Part shown: piece after piece, positions 42,190 through 50,139 of the stretch
Layout: every line of letters begins with the position of its first letter
Position numbering within the stretch: the stretch's first letter is position 1
Source: Burkholderia vietnamiensis LMG 10929
GTDB lineage: Bacteria > Pseudomonadota > Gammaproteobacteria > Burkholderiales > Burkholderiaceae
Assembly: GCF_000959445.1 (NCBI RefSeq)
Contig: NZ_CP009630.1
Location: forward strand, 1,178,001-1,242,000
Length of the DNA stretch: 64,000 bases
Reading direction: 5' to 3'
The notes under the pieces: generated by a model
Told to the model about the DNA's origin: nothing
The model's input: the letters and a program-made list of their open reading frames with translations, nothing else
Database searches by the model: none
Position numbers and translations under genes: made by a program

Positions 42190-42435
42190 AAAACGCTTAC
42201 GCAGCGGGCCTTTCCGGCATTTCCCGGTGAAAACCCTAGCTTTACATTTTTACGGCTGTAACGCGACCGCCCGATGTCGTCAGACGCCTTCGGCACATAG
42301 TGCCCGGCCGAGGCGCGGACCCTGCCCGAAGACTGATCACACCGCCGCGCAGGATCGCTGACATTCATGACAGCCACATTTCTGAAAACGAAATCGTGAA
42401 AACGTTTTTGTACGGAGACGCGCGCTGAATGGAAA

Positions 42436-42455
42436 CGGCCCGCGAGCGCGGGCCG
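42436..42455 (-). terminator. Hairpin terminator of the squalene/phytoene synthase gene
   Basis: CGGCCCGC-GAGC-GCGGGCCG, an 8-bp stem with 4-base loop, 79 bp after the stop of the minus-strand gene; on that strand it is followed by TTTCC. Confidence 0.6.
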
Positions 42456-42533
42456 AAGAATGCTGCGGAAGAATGCCGCCGAGCGACGCTGCTGCCGGCT
42501 GCCGCCAGCCGGCCGACGGCGGCTCGGCGCGCG

Positions 42534-43601
42534 TCAGGACGCGCGGCCCGTCTGCGCGAGCCGCGCGTTGACCGCGCCGACGAGCGCGTTCAGGCGCGCA
42601 CGAACCGCCGCGTTCGAGCCGACGAGCGCGAGCGACGCCGCCATGATCCGGTAGATGCGCTTGCGCGGCACTTTCGCCGGCCGGGCCGGATCGAGCCACG
42701 CGTCGTGGCCGGCGAGGCGTTCGAGCGTCTCGAGGCCGATCATGATCGGCCACAGGCACGCCAGCCGCAGCCGCACGAAGCGGCGCGGAATCGCGAGCGT
42801 GTACAGGCATGCGTCGCGATACAGGTCGAGCGTCACGCGCAGCAGGTCGACCAGCACGCCGCGCGCACGCGCCGACGCGTGCGGCGCCATCAGTTCGGCG
42901 ACGCCGACGCCGCGCGCGGCCAGCACGTCGTCCGGCAGATAGCAGCGGCCGATCCGCAGATCCTTCGGGCAGTCGCGCAGGATGTTGGTCATCTGCAATG
43001 CCTTGCCGAAGCGGATGCCCTTCTCGCGCATGTCCGCGCAGTCCCAGCCGCGCGCGGCGCGCGTGTGCGCGGCCGTCATGTCGGTCCAGAATTCGCCGAC
43101 GCAGCCGGCGACCAGGTACGTGTAGCGATCGAGCGCGTCGCGCGTCGGCAGCGACGCGACCTGCCCCGACTGCTCGTCGGGGAACGTGCGCAGGTCGAAC
43201 TCCATCCCCGACGTGAGCGTCGCGACGACCTTGCGGATCGCCGCGCGATCCGCGTCCGGCTGCGCGCGCAGCAGCGCGAGCATCGGCTCCATCGAGCCGA
43301 GCAGCACGTGCTCGTGCGAATCGGCCTGCATCCGCGTCACGTCGTCGAGCGAGCGCGACAGCGCCGCGCCGTCGCCGAGCCGCTCGATCTCGTCGCGCAG
43401 GCCATTCAGCAGCGTCGCGCGCCGCTCGGGCGCGACCAGCGCGGTGTCGGCGATGGTGTCGGCCGCGCGCGCGAGCAGATAGGCGAGGCCGACGGGTTCG
43501 CGCATGCCGTCGGGCAATACGCGCAGCGTCAGGTAGAAGGAGCGGGAAACGTTTTTCAGCAGATCGCCGAGCAGGTAGGCGGGTTCGGTATGAGTCGTCA
43601 T
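42534..43601 (-). CDS. Squalene/phytoene synthase-family protein
   Basis: A 355-residue trans-isoprenyl diphosphate synthase of the head-to-head type. The first aspartate motif DTIADT is at 48-53 and the second in NILRDCPKDLRIGRCYLP. KNVSRSFYLTLRVLP and YLVAGCVGEFW are typical of farnesyl-diphosphate farnesyltransferases. It condenses prenyl diphosphates to squalene or a C30/C40 product, probably for hopanoids. No other hopanoid gene is adjacent, so it stands alone here. ATG 43601 gives the standard N-terminus; a much longer open frame upstream is out of phase with the rhodanese gene. Confidence 0.9.
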   Translation of the reverse strand: MTTHTEPAYLLGDLLKNVSRSFYLTLRVLPDGMREPVGLAYLLARAADTIADTALVAPERRATLLNGLRDEIERLGDGAALSRSLDDVTRMQADSHEHVLLGSMEPMLALLRAQPDADRAAIRKVVATLTSGMEFDLRTFPDEQSGQVASLPTRDALDRYTYLVAGCVGEFWTDMTAAHTRAARGWDCADMREKGIRFGKALQMTNILRDCPKDLRIGRCYLPDDVLAARGVGVAELMAPHASARARGVLVDLLRVTLDLYRDACLYTLAIPRRFVRLRLACLWPIMIGLETLERLAGHDAWLDPARPAKVPRKRIYRIMAASLALVGSNAAVRARLNALVGAVNARLAQTGRAS

Positions 43602-43870
43602 GGGTCGGTCAGGGTCGGCCGGCGCGGGCGCCGGCCGCCAACCGGCGCCGGGCGCCCGCGCCGGCCCGCGATTCGCCGCACCGCCGCGTGCGCGCGAGAC
43701 GCGGCCCGACGCGGCGATGCAAAAGTCCCGCAAGTTTAGTGCATCCGGCGCGACTGCTGCCGCCGGCGCGGCGACCGAGCGCCGTGCGCGGCCCGCCGCC
43801 TCGCCTGCTTTGCCTGCCTCCTGCCTCGCCTGCCTCCTGCCTCGCCTGCCCCGCGCTTGCCGCACCGCGC

Positions 43871-45496
43871 TCAGATCACGCGGAAGTGGTGCGTGCCGTC
43901 GCGCTTCAGTTGCTCGACCAGCCCGTACTCCCAGTCGAGATACGCCTGCATCGCCGCGCTCGCATTGTCGGTGCCCTCGTACGGCCGCCGGTAACGGTCG
44001 ACGCGCGGCGAAGCCAGATGCGTGTCGCCGTGCTCGAGCGGCAGCCCCGCGTCGATCCACGCGGCCGTGCCGCCCGTCAGCACCGAGATGGGCGCGGACG
44101 CCGGCAGCAACGCGCGCGCGTCGTCGGCCGCGAAGCGCGCGAGCAGGCTCGACCCGCACGTGAACACGTAGCGCTGCGCAGACGGGATCGCGCGGAGCGC
44201 GTCGCGCAGCTGCGCACGCACGACGAACCACGCGCCGGGGATGTGGCGCTTCACGTAGTTGGCGCTGGTCGTCACGTCGACGATCGCGATCTCGCCGGCG
44301 CCCGCTTCGCGCAGCCAGCCGGCGAGCGTCGCAGGCGCCACCTCGGCCACCTGCGGCGTGGCCGGCACGGCGCGCGGCGGCTGGCCGCGCTCGGTGAACG
44401 CGGCCGGATCGACCGGTTCGAGCACGCGCACGTCCCAGCCCATCTGCGCGAGCCACGACGCGGTCATGTCGGCGCGCACGCCGTCGTCGTCGGCCAGCAC
44501 GATCCGCGCGCCGCGCACGGCCGCGTGATGATCGGTCTCCTGCACGAGCTGGCCGCCCGGCGTGCCGAGGAAGCCCGGCAAGTGGCCGGCTTCGTATTCT
44601 TCGGGCGTGCGCACGTCGAAGCGGTACAGCGTGCGGCCCGGCTCGTCGAGCGCGGCCAGTTCGGTGAGCGTGATGCGCGGCACGCCGACGCGCTCGGCCA
44701 CCGCGCGCGCCGCGCGGCGCGCTTCGTCGCGTTGCGCGGGTTCGACGTCGTCCGGGAAGCGCCGCGCGGCGCCATGCTCGAGCGTCTGTCCCGCGAGCGT
44801 CCAGCCGATCGTGCCGTTGCGCAGCGCGGCCACCGGGTTCGGCAAGCCGGCGTTGATCAGCGACTGCGTGCCGATGATGCTGCGCGTACGCCCCGCGCAG
44901 TTCACCACGACCTGCGTCGCCGGGTTCGGCGCGAGCGCGCGCACGCGCAGCACGAGCTCCGCGCCCGGCACGCTGGTCGAGGTCGGGATGTTCATCGTCT
45001 GGTATTCGTCGTAGCGGCGCGCATCGACGATCACGACGTCGGCCTGCGCGTCGATCAGCGCCTGCACTTCCTCGGCGGACAGCGACGGCGTGTGGCGCTC
45101 GGCCTCGACCCATTCGCCGAACGCCTTGCTCGGCACGTTGACGTCGATGAACAGCTCGCCGCCGGCCGCGCGCCAGCCCGCGAGGCCGCCGTCGAGCACG
45201 CGCACGTCGGTGTAGCCGAGCTGCGCGAGCTTCGCGGCGGCGCGCGGCGCGAGATCCTCGCCGCCGGCTTCGCCGAAGACGACGATCGGCGTGTCGCGGC
45301 GCGGAATGCGCGTCCATGCGTCGAGTTCGAGCTTCGACAGCGGCAAGTTGGCGGCCCACAACGGATGGCCCTGTGCGTACGGATCTTCCTCGCGCACGTC
45401 GATCAGCGCGAGTTCGTCGCGTGCCAGCAGGCGTGCGCGGACGTCTTCGTACGTCGCGACGGGAAAACGGGAAAGGGAATCGGCGGATTGCGTCAC
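43871..45496 (-). CDS. Four-domain rhodanese (sulfurtransferase)
   Basis: A 541-residue protein of four rhodanese repeats (about 12-115, 135-240, 275-360, 385-480). The active-site cysteine is present in repeat 2 (VVNCAGRTRS, Cys200) and repeat 4 (VFTCGSSLLA, Cys447). It is missing in repeat 1 (VVFGEAGGED) and repeat 3 (IVLADDDGVR), so only two repeats should carry persulfide. GTG at 45496 is the start. It lies 85 bp downstream of the thiol dioxygenase gene on the same strand and likely shares its transcript, handling the sulfur released from oxidised thiols. Confidence 0.92.
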   Translation of the reverse strand: MTQSADSLSRFPVATYEDVRARLLARDELALIDVREEDPYAQGHPLWAANLPLSKLELDAWTRIPRRDTPIVVFGEAGGEDLAPRAAAKLAQLGYTDVRVLDGGLAGWRAAGGELFIDVNVPSKAFGEWVEAERHTPSLSAEEVQALIDAQADVVIVDARRYDEYQTMNIPTSTSVPGAELVLRVRALAPNPATQVVVNCAGRTRSIIGTQSLINAGLPNPVAALRNGTIGWTLAGQTLEHGAARRFPDDVEPAQRDEARRAARAVAERVGVPRITLTELAALDEPGRTLYRFDVRTPEEYEAGHLPGFLGTPGGQLVQETDHHAAVRGARIVLADDDGVRADMTASWLAQMGWDVRVLEPVDPAAFTERGQPPRAVPATPQVAEVAPATLAGWLREAGAGEIAIVDVTTSANYVKRHIPGAWFVVRAQLRDALRAIPSAQRYVFTCGSSLLARFAADDARALLPASAPISVLTGGTAAWIDAGLPLEHGDTHLASPRVDRYRRPYEGTDNASAAMQAYLDWEYGLVEQLKRDGTHHFRVI

Positions 45497-45581
45497 GGTG
45501 TCTCGGTCGGATTCGGTTGAAGTCGTTGAAAAGCGAAGCGGGCGTCGGATGGATGCCGGGCGCGGCCCGCCGCGCTGCGGG

Positions 45582-46148
45582 TCATGCGTTCGAATAGCCG
45601 GAGATGAACGGCTTCACGGTGCCGTCGTCCAGGAACACGGCGCGCTCGACCTTGCCGATGTTCGCGCCATAGACGTGGATGCTGATCGACACCCGATCGG
45701 CGTACGCATTGGTCACGCGATGGATGTCGCCGATGCGCGGCGACACGGCCTCGACCTCGCCCGGCTGCAGCCGCACTGCGTCGCCCGACGGCAGCGGCTT
45801 GCCGGTCGGGTCGAGCCGGTACGGCTGCGAAAACTCGCCGCCGCGCAGCATGCCGATCAGCCCCCACACCGTGTGGTTGTGGATCGGCGTGGCCTGGCCG
45901 GGGCCCCACACGAAGCTGACGACGGAAAACCGTTCGTCGGGGTCGAGATGCAGCAGGTACTGCCGGTAGCGCTCGGGATCGGGTTGCGCGAACGCGTCGG
46001 GCAGCCAGTCGTCGCGCGCGACCAGCGCGGCGAGCAGCGCGCCGCCGTCGTCGAGGATGCGCGCCTCGTTCGCGCCGGACGCGAGCAAGGCGCCCAAGCC
46101 TTCGACGAACGGGCGCAGCGGCGTGTGCTGCAACGAAAGCGTACTCAT
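45582..46148 (-). CDS. Thiol dioxygenase (cysteine / 3-mercaptopropionate dioxygenase)
   Basis: A 188-residue cupin of the cysteine dioxygenase family. The iron ligands are His90 and His92 (TPIHNHTVWG) and His143 (GDIHRVTN). FSVVSFVWGPGQATPIHNHTVWGLIGMLRGGE and the Gln in YRQYLL resemble bacterial 3-mercaptopropionate dioxygenases more than mammalian CDO, which has arginine near that position; substrate is therefore open between cysteine and 3-mercaptopropionate. The product is a sulfinate. GAGGAGACCACCG precedes ATG 46148. The rhodanese gene follows 85 bp downstream. Confidence 0.9.
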   Translation of the reverse strand: MSTLSLQHTPLRPFVEGLGALLASGANEARILDDGGALLAALVARDDWLPDAFAQPDPERYRQYLLHLDPDERFSVVSFVWGPGQATPIHNHTVWGLIGMLRGGEFSQPYRLDPTGKPLPSGDAVRLQPGEVEAVSPRIGDIHRVTNAYADRVSISIHVYGANIGKVERAVFLDDGTVKPFISGYSNA

Positions 46149-46194
46149 CGGTGGTCTCCTCGAATAAAAATGCCCAGCTTGATCGATCGTCATG

Positions 46195-46212
46195 ATGCAC
46201 CTGGTGGTGCAT
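46195..46212. promoter_or_regulatory. Palindrome ATGCACC-TGGT-GGTGCAT upstream of the dioxygenase
   Basis: A perfect dyad with 7-bp arms, 47 bp before the dioxygenase start and 12 bp before the decayed LysR frame. It is well placed as an operator of the divergent pair. Confidence 0.55.
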
Positions 46213-46223
46213 GCAGAACAAAC

Positions 46224-46455
46224 GTGAAAATCAGCGATATCGATGCTTTGTGGTGGTCGTGCGTTGCCGAACGCCGAACTGGGCCGAGCCGCGCCGCAGC
46301 GGGCCTCGGAATCACGCAGCCAGTGATCGCGCAACGCGTGCGAAGTCCCGCGCAAGTCTGCGGCGCCTTCGCCCGGCGCGCCGATGTGGCGGCTCGAGCC
46401 CGTCCCGCGACGCCCGCACGGCGCGGTCCGGCCTGCGCGGTATGCCCCATCGCCG
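46224..46455 (+). pseudogene. Remnant of a LysR-type regulator (DNA-binding domain only)
   Basis: From GTG 46224 the plus strand reads KISDIDALWW, then RAAAGLGITQPVIAQRVRS, an unmistakable LTTR helix-turn-helix with the expected spacing from the N-terminus. After this the frame loses LysR character. A second frame around 46384 continues with a LEPVPRRPHGAVRPARYA-like wing remnant, implying a frameshift. Nothing resembling the effector domain remains; the acyl-CoA dehydrogenase gene begins on the other strand. It was probably the divergent regulator of the thiol dioxygenase-rhodanese unit. Confidence 0.65.
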
Positions 46456-46458
46456 TCC

Positions 46459-47799
46459 TTACGCATCGCTTCGATCGAATGCCCGCGCAGCGTGCGGCGC
46501 GCTGCGCGAACTCGCGGCGTCGCTCGGCGCGTTGCGCGCCACCGCTGCCGCCGCCGCCTCGAGCGCCGCGCGGCCGGCAGCCACCGCGATCGCATCGTCC
46601 TGCGGCGTATGCACGCGTCCGCACAGCACGTCTCGATAGTGACGTTCGAGCGGATTGTGGCGGCTCAACCCGTGATTGCCGGACAGCTTCAACGCATGCT
46701 CGACGACGCGGATCGCCTGCTCCGTCACGGTTCGCTTGACGAGGCCGCTCGTCGTCACCGTCGGCGCGTCGCCCGCATCGGTGCGCGCGATGTGCTCGTC
46801 GAGCAGCACGCGGTTCGCGTGCAGCCAGCCTTCGATCTCGCCGATGGCCTCCTGCACACGCGGCAGCGTCGCGAGCGGCGCGCCGAGACCGCTCGGCGCG
46901 CGGGTCGTCGCGAACCCGAGCAGCCAGTCGCGCGACGCGCGCGCGACCGCATCGTAGAGACTGCCGAGCAGCGCGACCATCCATGCCTGCTGGTCGGTCT
47001 GCGCGTCGATGTCCGCGTGGCTCGCGGCCGACACGGCCGACGCGCCGGGCGCGCGCACGTCGACCGCATGATCGGCGGGCAGCCACACGTCGTCGAACAC
47101 GACCTCGTGGCTGCCCGACGCGCGCAGGCCCAGATGATCCCAGCTTTCGATCACACGAATCCGCGCGTCGTCGTGCCCGTCGCCGTCGCGCCGCACCAGG
47201 AACACGCCGACGCGCGGCTCTGGCTCGTCGGTGCGCGCCCAGACGGCCAGCCAGCGCAGCGCCGGAATCCCGGTGCTGTACAGCTTGTGGCCGGACAGCC
47301 GCCAGCCGTCGCCGTCGCGGCGCGCGATCGTCTCCGGCAGCCCGCCGCGCGACGGCGAGCCGAGCGCCGGCTCGACCCGCAACGCGTTGATCAGCGCACC
47401 TTCGTCGACGGCGCTGTCGAACACCGCGCGCCTCACGCGCGCGGGCCAGCGGCTGTCCGCACGGCCGAGCGCGCGATGCTGCAGATACGTCATCGTCAGC
47501 ACCAGCGCGGTCGCCGGGTCGGCGCGCGCGATCGCGGCGACGATGCGGCTCGCCTGCGCGAGCGTCGCGCCCGCGCCGCCATGCTCGCGCGGCACGACCT
47601 GCGCGATCAGCCCGGCGCGATGCAGCCGCGCGAAGTTCTCGTGCGGGAAACGGCCGTCGACGTCGTTGCGCGCGGCGTCGGCGGCGAGTTCGGGCGCGAG
47701 CCGCTCGAGCAACGCGGCAACGCGTGCATCGTCGGCGGGCAGATGACGCAGTGACGATTGCGCCGGAAGCGGCGCGGAAGCAGCAAGGCTGGCGGACAT
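46459..47799 (-). CDS. Acyl-CoA dehydrogenase-fold flavoprotein, DszC/SfnB-like
   Basis: A 446-residue protein with the three acyl-CoA dehydrogenase domains: helical N-domain (about 30-140), beta domain with GDGWRLSGHKLYSTGIPALRWLAVWART, and a helical C-domain (about 270-430, LKLSGNHGLSRHNPLERHYRDVLCGRVHTP). The loop after the beta domain and LSGNHGLS at the flavin site resemble the sulfur-acquisition monooxygenase group (DszC, SfnB) more than beta-oxidation enzymes, and no catalytic glutamate is evident. It is divergent from an SsuD-like monooxygenase operon, supporting a role in organosulfur oxidation with reduced flavin. Confidence 0.88.
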   Translation of the reverse strand: MSASLAASAPLPAQSSLRHLPADDARVAALLERLAPELAADAARNDVDGRFPHENFARLHRAGLIAQVVPREHGGAGATLAQASRIVAAIARADPATALVLTMTYLQHRALGRADSRWPARVRRAVFDSAVDEGALINALRVEPALGSPSRGGLPETIARRDGDGWRLSGHKLYSTGIPALRWLAVWARTDEPEPRVGVFLVRRDGDGHDDARIRVIESWDHLGLRASGSHEVVFDDVWLPADHAVDVRAPGASAVSAASHADIDAQTDQQAWMVALLGSLYDAVARASRDWLLGFATTRAPSGLGAPLATLPRVQEAIGEIEGWLHANRVLLDEHIARTDAGDAPTVTTSGLVKRTVTEQAIRVVEHALKLSGNHGLSRHNPLERHYRDVLCGRVHTPQDDAIAVAAGRAALEAAAAAVARNAPSDAASSRSAPHAARAFDRSDA

Positions 47800-48152
47800 C
47801 GGTACGGTTTCCCTTCGGTGACGGGTAGCGGGGCAGCGTTGGATCGACGCGCGAGCGCCGTGCCCGCGCCGACGGCCGTCTGCGCGCCGACTTCGCCGCT
47901 CGGCATGCGTGCGCGCCGACCGTTTGCGCCCATGCGGCAGCAAGCCCGCACAAGCGCCGGCAGACGCCCTGTCGATCCATTCGGAGCGCACAGCGTATGC
48001 GCAGCATGGTGCCCGCCCAAACCATGCAAATCTGATATTGAAATCGGCAATCGTTATTTCCGTTGCGCCTGATCCGGACGGTAATCTGCGCTGCATTCCT
48101 GCCCCGCCGGCCGCAGCTGGCACGGCGGGCCTTCCTTGCATCGGAGACCGAG
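47800..48152. promoter_or_regulatory. 353-bp divergent control region of the organosulfur genes
   Basis: No gene is visible. The half towards the monooxygenase (47990-48065) is AT-rich and holds the LysR-type dyad at 48040-48060. The other half is GC-rich. It separates the acyl-CoA dehydrogenase-like gene from the seven-gene monooxygenase run and should carry both promoters. Confidence 0.6.
48040..48060. promoter_or_regulatory. GAAAT-N11-ATTTC dyad, candidate CysB/SsuR-type site
   Basis: GAAAT (48040-48044), 11 bp, ATTTC (48056-48060) fits the T-N11-A architecture of LysR-family sites. Burkholderia cenocepacia controls sulfonate genes with the LTTRs CysB and SsuR (established knowledge); matching this dyad to either is inference. 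Confidence 0.5.
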
Positions 48153-49238
48153 ATGAGCGTTGAATTCATCGGCATGATCCAGAGCCAGAAGCAGTCGGAA
48201 ATTCATCCGGCCACTGGCCCGGCCGTCGACCCCGACTACGTGCGCGACTTCGCGCGCGCCCATGAAACGGCCGGCTTCGACCGAATTCTCGTCCCGCATC
48301 ACTCGACCAGCCCGTCCGCGACGCTGACGATCGCGTTCGCCGCCGCCGCGACCGAGCGCATTCACTTCATGCTCGCGCATCGTCCCGGCTTCATCGCGCC
48401 GACGCTCGCCGCGCGGGAGATCGCGACGCTCGACCAGTTCAGCCGCGGCCGCCTCGCCGTGCACTTCATCTCGGGCGGCTCCGACAGCGAGCAGCAGCGC
48501 GACGGCGATTTCCTCGACCACGACGCACGCTATGCGCGCACCGACGAATATCTCGGCATCCTGCGCCGCATCTGGACCGAGTCGCAGCCGTTCGATCACG
48601 ACGGCGCGCACTATCGCTTCAGGCAGGGCTACTCGGAAGTGAAGCCGCACCAAAAGCCGCACGTGCCGATCTATTTCGGCGGCGCGTCGGAAGCGGCGCT
48701 CGCGGTCGCCGGCAAGCACGCGGACGTCTATGCGCTGTGGGGCGAATCGCTCGACCAGGTGCGCGACCTCACGACCCGCGTGCGCGCCGAAGCCGCGAAA
48801 CACGGCCGGCAGGTGCGCTTCTCCGTGTCGTTCCGGCCGATCCTCGCGGCCACCGAGGACGAAGCGTGGGCGCGCGCCCACCGGATCCTCGACGAAACGC
48901 GCCGGCTGCGCGACGCCGCGGGCCTCGGCACCGGCGACCCGCAGCAGAGCGAAGGCGCGCGGCGTCTGCTCGCGGCGGCCGAGCGCGGCTCGCGCGTCGA
49001 CAAGCGGCTGTGGACCGAGATCGCGAAACTCACCGGCGCGCGCTCGAATTCGACCGCGCTGGTCGGCACACCCGAGCAGGTCGCCGACGCGTTGCTCGAC
49101 TACTACGACCTCGGCGTGACGACGTTCCTGATCCGCGGCTTCGATCCGCTCGAGGACGCGCTCGACTACGGCCGCGAACTGATCCCGCGCGTGCGCAGCG
49201 GCGTCGCCGCCCGCGACGCCGCGCGCCGCGCCGCCTGA
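48153..49238 (+). CDS. LLM-class flavin monooxygenase, SsuD-like (alkanesulfonate type)
   Basis: A 361-residue bacterial-luciferase-like TIM barrel. VEFIGMIQSQ at the N-terminus, LVPHHSTSPSATLTIAFAAAATERIHFMLAHRPG and GRLAVHFISGGSDSEQQRDGDF are typical of alkanesulfonate monooxygenases, as is the later YSEVKPHQKPHVPIYFGGAS. It uses FMNH2 and O2 to release sulfite from a sulfonate. GGAGACCGAG precedes ATG 48153. It heads a run of seven same-strand genes with tight spacing (18 bp to the next). The flavin reductase partner is not in this operon. Confidence 0.92.
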   Translation: MSVEFIGMIQSQKQSEIHPATGPAVDPDYVRDFARAHETAGFDRILVPHHSTSPSATLTIAFAAAATERIHFMLAHRPGFIAPTLAAREIATLDQFSRGRLAVHFISGGSDSEQQRDGDFLDHDARYARTDEYLGILRRIWTESQPFDHDGAHYRFRQGYSEVKPHQKPHVPIYFGGASEAALAVAGKHADVYALWGESLDQVRDLTTRVRAEAAKHGRQVRFSVSFRPILAATEDEAWARAHRILDETRRLRDAAGLGTGDPQQSEGARRLLAAAERGSRVDKRLWTEIAKLTGARSNSTALVGTPEQVADALLDYYDLGVTTFLIRGFDPLEDALDYGRELIPRVRSGVAARDAARRAA

Positions 49239-49256
49239 CGCACGGAGACCATCGCC

Positions 49257-50102
49257 ATGTCCGCCGTCCTGTCTTCCACGTCGCGCACGCGCACCGCGTC
49301 GGGCCTCGTGCTCGCCGAGGCGCCGCGCCAGCACTTCTGGTTCGATCCGCCGGCCCCGCGCATCGACGTCGCCGCCGAGCGCCGCCACCGTCAGGAGCGG
49401 CTCGCGGCCGCGTTCCGCCTGTTCGCGCGCTTCGGCTTCGCGGCCGGGCTCGCCGGCCACATCACCGCGCGCGATCCGGAGCTGCCCGACCACTTCTGGG
49501 TGAATCCGCTCGGCGTGCATTTTTCGCAGATCAAGGTGTCGGACCTGCTGCTCGTCAACGCGCGCGGCGAAACCGCGATCGGCAGCCGGCCGCTGAACAA
49601 GGCCGCGTTCGCGATCCACGCGGCGATTCACGACGCGCATCCGCATCTCGTCGCGGCCGCCCATACGCATTCGACCTACGGCAAGGCGTGGTCGACGCTC
49701 GGCCGCCCGCTCGATCCGCTCACGCAGGACGCGTGCGCGTTCTACGAGGACCACGCGCTGTTCGACGACTTCACGGGAATGGTCGTCGACACCGGCGAAG
49801 GCGCGCGCATCGCCGATGCGCTCGCGCGGCCCGACGGCTCCACGCACAAGGGCGTGATCCTGAAGAACCACGGCATCCTGACGGCCGGCCCGAGCGTCGA
49901 GGCGGCCGCGTGGTGGTACATCGCGCTCGACAACGCCGCGCATACGCAGTTGCTGGCCGAAGCGGCCGGCACGCCGCAACCGATCGATCACGCGACCGCG
50001 CGGCACACGCACGGCCAGATCGGCGGCCCGGACGGCGCGTTGCACGCGTTCGACAGCCTGTTCCAACGCGTCGTCGCCGACGAACCCGACCTGCTCGACT
50101 GA
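49257..50102 (+). CDS. Class II aldolase/adducin-family protein
   Basis: A 281-residue protein of the fuculose-phosphate-aldolase fold. Metal ligands are visible in AAHTHSTYGKAWS and KNHGILTAG, and the N-terminal GLAGHITARDPE matches the substrate-phosphate region. Members perform retro-aldol cleavage or act as decarboxylases. Finding one inside a sulfonate-type operon is unusual and suggests that the carbon skeleton, perhaps an aldehyde or hydroxy-acid left after desulfonation, is processed here. It lies 18 bp after the monooxygenase and 37 bp before the binding protein. Confidence 0.88.
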   Translation: MSAVLSSTSRTRTASGLVLAEAPRQHFWFDPPAPRIDVAAERRHRQERLAAAFRLFARFGFAAGLAGHITARDPELPDHFWVNPLGVHFSQIKVSDLLLVNARGETAIGSRPLNKAAFAIHAAIHDAHPHLVAAAHTHSTYGKAWSTLGRPLDPLTQDACAFYEDHALFDDFTGMVVDTGEGARIADALARPDGSTHKGVILKNHGILTAGPSVEAAAWWYIALDNAAHTQLLAEAAGTPQPIDHATARHTHGQIGGPDGALHAFDSLFQRVVADEPDLLD

Positions 50103-50139
50103 GCGCCCTTGCGCACGACCGGAACCGGAGACCACACGA

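Larger units (their letters stand above)
42015..42533. promoter_or_regulatory. 519-bp porin upstream region
   Basis: No gene is visible. The stretch 42015-42420 is AT-rich for this genome, as expected for the leader and control region of a highly expressed porin. It contains a pair of imperfect direct repeats 60 bp apart (separate entry). From 42436 a terminator for the squalene-synthase-type gene begins. Confidence 0.6.

Noticed and set aside
43799..43855. GCCTGCCTCCTGCCTC repetitions upstream of the squalene-synthase-type gene
   Set aside because: Only about two short imperfect copies in low-complexity C/T-rich DNA; no sign of function.
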